Origin: Humulus lupulus
Lineage: Eukaryota > Streptophyta > Magnoliopsida > Rosales > Cannabaceae
Direction: 5' to 3'
Assembly: GCF_963169125.1 (NCBI RefSeq)
Contig: NC_084798.1
Location: forward strand, 200,875,481-200,939,480
DNA: 64,000 nucleotides
Shown: piece by piece, positions 58,535 through 64,000 of the stretch
Numbering within the stretch: the stretch's first letter is position 1
Layout of the letters: each line of letters begins with the position of its first letter
The notes under the pieces: model-generated
The model's database searches: none
What the model was told of the DNA's origin: nothing
The model's input: the letters and a program-made list of their open reading frames with translations, nothing else
Made by a program: the position numbers and the translations under genes

Positions 58535-59276
58535 TGTACGTACTCACAGCAGTGACGAATCCTCAGCCACAAGCTCTAACTCCTCCAAAGTGATTCAAAC
58601 TCCATACAAGCCTCAAGGGAGAGAGAGCGATGAGAGATAGAGAAGAGAACTGGAGGTGCTATGTTCTGATCTTGGTTCCCTTATCTTCAATAGAATACTA
58701 GTGCCCAAGGCCAAGTTTATCCTTTTGACAATAGACTTAAATGCCCCTTGATCAAAACCTATTCTTTAATTACCCCAAGGGCAAAATCGTCTTTGTATCC
58801 CATCTCTCTCTAATCCTCAAATAGTATTATAGATTCCCAATTAATCCCAACATAACCAAATAATCATGAAATAACTACATGTTACCCGATAAATCCAGAC
58901 TATGGGCTATGTTTCCCAAAATACCCCTAGGTTCTCCCCGAGCCAGGTATTTGACCCCATTATGGTTTTTCGCTAACCCGCTCACTAGGATTGCCTCCGA
59001 CCACGCATCTCAAATGTATCTCCATGACACTGTGGTCTCACCCATAAAGCAGATATAACACAAATATACCCTCAACGGGTCAAAAAAAGCCCAAATTTAC
59101 AAAAACGAGCCCACATGCATATTTAATACACATAAAAATGCATAAATATTCACATTACCATATAAATCATTTAGATCACATAATCACACATATATTCAAT
59201 TAATATAATTCTGATTGTGCCCTCCTGACACAGTAGTTAAGGCACTCACTCTTAATAGCGAATTCAGGACGATACA
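58535..59276 (-). repeat. 5' LTR of element 4, right segment
   Basis: Resumes after the duplicated TGTAC with TACTCACAGCAG, colinear with 43340-44025, and ends AGGACGATACA. Confidence 0.82.
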
Positions 59277-59895
59277 AGGGGCCTGTAGCGGTACAAACCA
59301 AATGGATGGTGGATTTTTTATAAGAGATGGAAGATGCCTAATTGGAGATGGAGGTGCATTCTAGTTGTTAGTGGTTGGCCTTGCTGATTTTGGGTTAATA
59401 TTTTGGGCAGCATGTGGGGCACCTCGGTTATTCCCAATGGTTACTGGAACTTCTCTTGGTTGGTTGGTTGGTTTGAGAGGATTTTCAAGATGATACCCCA
59501 GACTGGTTGATTCCAATACTCACTCTAGCTCATGCTACTTGACTTTGTTGGGCTTTTTGTTCAGCTACCCTTACTGCAGTACTACCTCGAAGACGTCCGT
59601 TAGTCCGCCGTGGGGGGGCCTGCAATTCCACAACCTTCCTCATCATATCTTCGTTCAATTACATGGCTTCAGCGAGACTATCTTGCAGCCTCATGTTCTC
59701 TAACTCCACCATTGGTACGTATCTCTCATAATTATAATAATAACCCTCGTTAGGTGGCCTAGACCCCTGACCAGGTTCTCGCTGGGTTGATGATGCACTC
59801 CCTTCAACAGGAATTTCATCATTCATTGGATGTTTGCTAGGCTGTTGGGGACCATCGTCCAGAATATTTATAGGCCTGGTACATCAAATATCCTC
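59277..59895 (-). pseudogene. gag N-terminal part of element 2, beyond the nested block
   Basis: Minus-strand reading NEGYYYNYERYVPMVELENM, SLAEAM, LNEDMMRKVVELQAPPRR and AEQKAQQSQVA resembles the coiled-coil gag start of element 3 (40560-40908). The frame can be followed towards the cut at 28638, which supports one gag split by the 28639-59276 block. Confidence 0.55.
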
Positions 59896-61921
59896 CTTAA
59901 TCTTATGGATATTACAATATATAATATTTTAATTTGAAATAAAAATCTGTTCATTAAAATATAATCAATTGCATTAATTGTAAATAAATATACCTAAACA
60001 ATAAGGTTGATTACATGATTTAAATTAAATCCCCATGATTGTAGGGATTTCACAGCTGCATAAGCGCTTTCGAGTCTGATTCATGTTTCGATCTCAACAT
60101 GACTCCAATGTAAAATGTCAGGTTGCCGAGACTACCGTTTGGAAGAAGCCTTTGCCCTCGAGCTCACCTTATAGGCTTGTGTATGAATGACGGGGTGCCT
60201 TAACACGACTGACCATTTAACGTACATAGTCATACCGACTACCCTTTACATATTTAATCTTCACACTTGCGAGCCAACATTTCGAGGCCGCTTTTTATAT
60301 CTCAAAATTTTGGGTGTAACACAATGCATTCCTCAATGAATACATTAAATTTGATTAGGGTCACAAAGATCTCATCATCAATTAAAGTAACACAATTAAA
60401 TTCATTTAGAAAAGCAATGATCTTATCATCAATTGTCTAAACCCTAATCTCATTATGGTTAATTATACAATTACCATATATCACATAATGATCAATAAGT
60501 TTACAAACAAAAAAAGTATAACAATAACCCTCAAATTGTTTATTAACATTCACCATTGTACTCTCATCATAAACAATAAACTCAAACTCACAAAAATATG
60601 GCTGCAAACACATTTCATTCAAATTCTTGAAATCTATACACATTTAGAAATGAGGAATTTGATGATACCAATCTCTTTAAGTATGTAATCCATTGAGTTC
60701 CTCATCCTTTGTTGATGAAGACTTTGAATCCATAATCACATTCATGTAGTGCATATCCATATATAATTTTTTTTTTATCTTTGATGGTTATGTGTTCAAC
60801 ATAAACTAAATCTTGAAGCAAGGATTTGAAGATTGTAGAAGATGAACAAATTTCCCTCATTGTTGATTATGCAAAACACAAAAAAGAAAGTAATTAGAGA
60901 TACATATTTTTTTATTGTTGGGGATTTATGGCTTACACTTTCTAATCACACAATGATTATGGAAATTAATTCAATATTTCAAACCCTAGAGACTAATCAA
61001 GAACCATATTCATAGTATGAATGCAAATCTTGATAATTAAACAACAATAATCAATGTATGAATGCATATCTTGATAATTAAAGATTAAGTAATTAAATAA
61101 TGACAACATGAATTTAGAAATATTTAATCACAATATAGCCATGGATTTAAATAAAGAATAACACAAACTAGATCAAGAGAAAGAATAGACCTTAGTGAAG
61201 AAAAAACCAAGTTACATAAAACCATAAGTCTATGATTTTATGTGAATCAACAAATGTAATATGGCTTGACACAAATTGAGATTTGTTGTCCAAAAATCTC
61301 TATTCCTACCCTCCCATTTGAGATTTCTTGAAGCTACTACAATGGAATGAGATTGAACTTTACAAGTCTATTATCTTCATGCAAGTCAACCTTTCTTGAT
61401 GGAGATCTTAGAGAAAACTAATAATTTTGAGAACTAGAGAGCGAGAGGTAAGTGATCAATTCACCAAAAAAGTCAAATGACGCATTTAAATAGTATAGGA
61501 ACCCTCATTAGACTCAACCAATGACATTAGAGAATTTTAATTTGAATTTTTGAGCCAAAAATACGTCATTGTACGGTCCCGTACGGACTCCCAGGCGACA
61601 ACTCTCCTGGTAGGCGATGCATCGCCTGTGTAGTGCCTTTAGTGGTCGACGATGCAACGCCTGCCAAAGGTGACGCAACGTAGGTAGTACTGAGTAGGCA
61701 CCCCAAAACATTTCCAAATGCCTGCAAATGTTTTGGGTACTTTTATATGCTCCAAAGAAGCACTTTGAACCCAAAAAGATAATTATAGATGCCTATCGAA
61801 AAGTCAACTCACACATGTTGACTTTAGTGAAACTGTTATGGTAATTGCACCTCTTCGTGCCTAGCCAATTTTGTTATGTATTTAACCAATCATAACACAT
61901 ACTAGCTAGCACTAGTTCTCA
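59896..61921. other. AT-rich remnant, probably decayed LTR in minus orientation
   Basis: No gene. A 25-bp direct repeat (TATGAATGCAAATCTTGATA-like) lies at about 61017 and 61058. A minus-strand TATA-like CTATTTAAATGCG is near 61480-61492, and the G+C island 61570-61680 sits upstream of it, as in LTR D and element 1. Boundaries not found. Confidence 0.4.
61570..61680. repeat. G+C palindrome island (GGCGATGCATCGCC)
   Basis: Perfect 16-bp palindrome AGGCGATGCATCGCCT at 61612-61627, with relatives GACGATGCAACGCC (61648) and GACGCAACG (61672), GGCGAC at 61594, and GTACGG twice at 61571 and 61581. Confidence 0.65.
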
Positions 61922-62560
61922 TCAAACACTAAGATGAGGTAGAATTGACTCCGTCCATTCATCTCGTACAACATTGATTTCTTCAAGGGAGTACACCATT
62001 GTGCTTTTGAGGTACAAATAAATTCAAAATCTTAGTTAGAATAAAATTATATATGATTTTTCAATAAAAGTATAAACTATATAATAACTAATAAAATAAA
62101 CAATAATTAATTGACGATTCAAGTAGTTTTTTGGGTTGGGCTCTGAAACAAAGTCTGTTGGGAACTTCATTACGTAGTACCCACACTTGATGTCATCATC
62201 CTGAAGTCGGAACTATTAAACATAACAAAACACAATTAAATTATATATATATGTGTGTGTGTGTGTGTTTAAATAATTTTAAGACTTCTAAGTTGTGATT
62301 AAAAATTTATTACCAAAGGGTGACAATGTTTTGCTCTTCTTATAGGTTGTCCTCTTTGTAGCTCATACAAATCCAAGGCACTATATACAAAATATAATTG
62401 ACCTTAATTAAGTAGTTAATATAAAAAATTATTAAAGTAACTAAGATAAAAATTCATAAAACTTACACGTTAATGCACCACTTGATCTCTACGTGAATAC
62501 AATGATTCAATGGATCCAAAAATGCTATCGAATAGATGGTAGAGCTGCAATCCTTATAAG
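61922..62560 (-). pseudogene. Ulp1/C48-like cysteine peptidase, C-terminal exons
   Basis: Four minus-strand exons read in order: STIYSIAFLDPLNH...CINV (ends 62467, donor GTAAGT), ALDLYELQRGQP...KHCHPL (62314-62380), FRLQDDDIKCGYYVMKF (from 62212, acceptor TTTAATAG), and VYSLEEINVVRDEWTESIL to a stop at 61922-61924. The DxxxxxCGYYVM block holds the catalytic Cys with Gln six residues before it, and the Asp of FLDPLNH fits the triad. The His would lie further upstream, where the reading breaks. Such ORFs occur in plant CACTA and Mutator-like transposons and in host SUMO proteases. The junction before the last exon is weak. Confidence 0.6.
62242..62268. repeat. (TA)n(GT)n microsatellite
   Basis: Simple repeat in the intron between two Ulp1-like exons. 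Confidence 0.9.
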
Positions 62561-62779
62561 GGATACATGAATCATGACACGACAATAGTCGTTGCTATAT
62601 TCCTCTCCATGCACCTTGAACCCTGTCTCCTTAATGTGGTATGTTGCCACGATGTTTTTGGTCGAGTCAGCACAAAACTTGCATGGAATTACAAACATTC
62701 AAAAACCAAACAAGTTATTAAATTTATTATAATCATTTAGGTTAACTTATTATTTAATAAAGAAAATAGTATTACCTAT

Positions 62780-63525
62780 TGTACCCTAAAATTAGCACGA
62801 GTTCAATCACTCAACTCGGGTACAGCAGGCAGATGAATATGTGGAAAAATAGCAAAGTAGGATATCTGGTTAAAAATGATGTGAGAAGCTCGAGTTCGTA
62901 CATGATATACTGGTTATAATCATACTGCCTCATAGGATAACAATCGAGTTCGAGACCTATAATGGCCAGAACAAAATTTGGGCGCTCTGAGCTTAATACG
63001 AGCTAAGGTTCAGATAGTTTTAGAGCAAGAGCTCAGGTGTGATATCCAGCTCGTGGAAACATGGAATGAACGCATATGGAAGGATCCCAAGAGATTTGGA
63101 GGCTCCTTATACGCTCATTAATGCCCAGGTTGTATTGCATATCTACCATTTATTATCTGAGATAGCAGGAGTATATTCTATTCTATTATCAAATCATATC
63201 CCAATGTAAATGAGAATAATCTATATTAATTGTATACCTTATTGATTCATGCAGTTACCCAAACCTGTCTAGGAAACTCCCCTATAAATATCAAGAATAA
63301 TGGACAGGGAAAGGATAGGCATTTTTTGTATTACTAAAATTCTGCAGAAATTGCGAGAGAAAGGCAATAATATTGTCTCGTGGACTAGGTGGATTTTAAC
63401 CACTGAACCACGTAAAAGTTGTGTGTGTACGATAGGGTTCTTATTTTTTTGTTACGGTTTACAATTCAGCTATAATATCCCCATTAGATTTCTTAATCTA
63501 CCATTGGTGAAAAACCCCATCAACA
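62780..63525 (+). repeat. 5' LTR of element 6 (746 bp)
   Basis: TGTACCCTAAAATTAGCACG start, CCCATCAACA end, with a TATA box at 63283-63290. The end is placed by the primer site. Confidence 0.65.
63283..63290 (+). promoter_or_regulatory. TATA box of element 6 LTR
   Basis: CCCCTATAAATATCAAG, about 240 bp before the LTR end. Confidence 0.65.
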
Positions 63526-63528
63526 GTT

Positions 63529-63546
63529 TGGTACTTTCGTTGAGAG
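63529..63546 (+). other. Primer binding site of element 6
   Basis: TGGTACTTTCGTTGAGAG, differing from the element 3 site at two of 18 bases, 3 bases after the LTR end. Confidence 0.7.
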
Positions 63547-64000
63547 GAAATTAGTGCTTCACAGGTTTCGGTCGACATTCATCATGGTGCTCACTCGATT
63601 GATGCATGACAATGAGATGAAATAGCTTGGTGGGTAGGAGGCCCATCATACCGCTGTTCCCACAGAAAGGGGCCCATATGCTCAACAACGTCCTGGAAAA
63701 CAACCTGTGGGTCAGGATGACGCTGGGAGTTTAGCGTCACTCCCACCAAATCCTAATCCAACATATTTGACAATCGTCGAGATGGAAAATGCCCAATCAA
63801 GGAGCCATCTCGCTAAGGCAAATAGACATATCGAGGAGGTCTGACCTTAGTTACCCCCTCTTACAATCGACGTTAATGTTGGAAAAAGAGGCAAAATCGG
63901 TCTCATAAGTCCCATAGGAATAACTGGTCTAAACCTAGTTGTTCTGTCAGGACCGCTACTCCGATCTCTATACCTTCAGAGCGAGACCACCAGAGTGCTC
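63547..64000 (+). other. Leader / gag-start region of element 6
   Basis: Readable pieces after ATGGTGCTCACTCG (63583) include PTERGPYAQQRPGKQPVGQD, but stops interrupt. No gene can be assigned before the window ends. Confidence 0.4.

Larger units (their letters stand above)
42971..59276 (-). mobile_element. Tekay-like chromovirus (element 4), degraded and nested
   Basis: Truncated 3' LTR (42971-44025), polypurine tract (44026-44040), decayed integrase/chromodomain, RT, protease and gag (44041-48780), decayed primer site (49301-49311) and a 5' LTR split by element 5 (49315-50876 and 58535-59276). A hAT MITE sits in the gag zinc region. Every domain carries stops. Confidence 0.75.
62780..64000 (+). 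mobile_element. Tat-like element 6, 5' end (runs off the window)
   Basis: 5' LTR 62780-63525 (TGTACCC...CAACA), primer site 63529-63546, then leader and the start of a gag-like region without a clear ORF. The primer site resembles that of element 3, so it is probably a related lineage. The rest lies beyond the window. Confidence 0.65.

Noticed and set aside
63300..63554. 84-codon ORF in the element 6 LTR
   Set aside because: Spans the LTR end and primer site, so it is not a gene.
1..64000. tRNA or rRNA genes, satellite arrays
   Set aside because: Only tRNA-complementary primer sites are seen. No cloverleaf, rRNA or long satellite array was recognised by eye.

Overview
The window is plant nuclear DNA, from a repeat-rich flowering-plant genome. 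It looks like a nest of LTR retrotransposons, and I found no intact host protein gene, rRNA, tRNA or CRISPR array. Evidence: tRNA-primer sites, polypurine tracts, gag/protease/RT/RNase H/integrase motifs of plant Ty3/gypsy lineages, an archaeal-type second RNase H, target-site duplications, a hAT-type MITE and plant-style introns. The species cannot be named from this sequence.

Layout. (1) 1-11362: Athila-like Ty3/gypsy element, minus strand. Its 3' LTR is cut by the window edge. It carries gag, pol and an extra downstream ORF2, with several frameshifts and stops. (2) 11363-13124: plus-strand LTR-like unit with a TATA box. (3) 13125-28638 and again 59277-59895: a decayed Tat-lineage element (element 2, minus strand). 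Its pol lacks RT, and an antisense ORF lies on the plus strand. Four solo LTRs (13956-16292, 16799-18179, 19589-21976, 22109-23573) interrupt that ORF. Its gag is split by a 30.6-kb nested block (28639-59276). (4) In that block: a truncated plus-strand LTR (28639-28833 and 41752-~42970) that received a complete Tat-lineage element (element 3, 28834-41751, perfect 5-bp TSD AAGGG); then a decayed Tekay-like chromovirus (element 4, ~42971-59276, minus) holding a hAT MITE (47605-48141) and a second Tekay-like element (element 5, 50877-58534, minus). Element 5's 3' LTR received a copia-type solo LTR (51175-53064). (5) 59896-64000: AT-rich LTR-like remnants, C-terminal exons of a Ulp1/C48-like peptidase (minus), and the 5' LTR, primer site and leader of another Tat-like element (element 6, plus).

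Two patterns stand out. First, the LTRs of unrelated families carry islands of short G+C-rich, often palindromic words (CCGCGG, AGCGCT, CACGACGC, GGTCGGCC) spaced about 20-22 bp or multiples of this. The word differs by family but the spacing recurs. Second, both Tat-lineage elements carry an antisense ORF with what looks like its own plant gene anatomy: a TATA-like box, a splice acceptor directly before the ATG, and a short intron before the coiled-coil exon at the same place in both copies. Together they suggest a spliced antisense gene that is read towards integrase.
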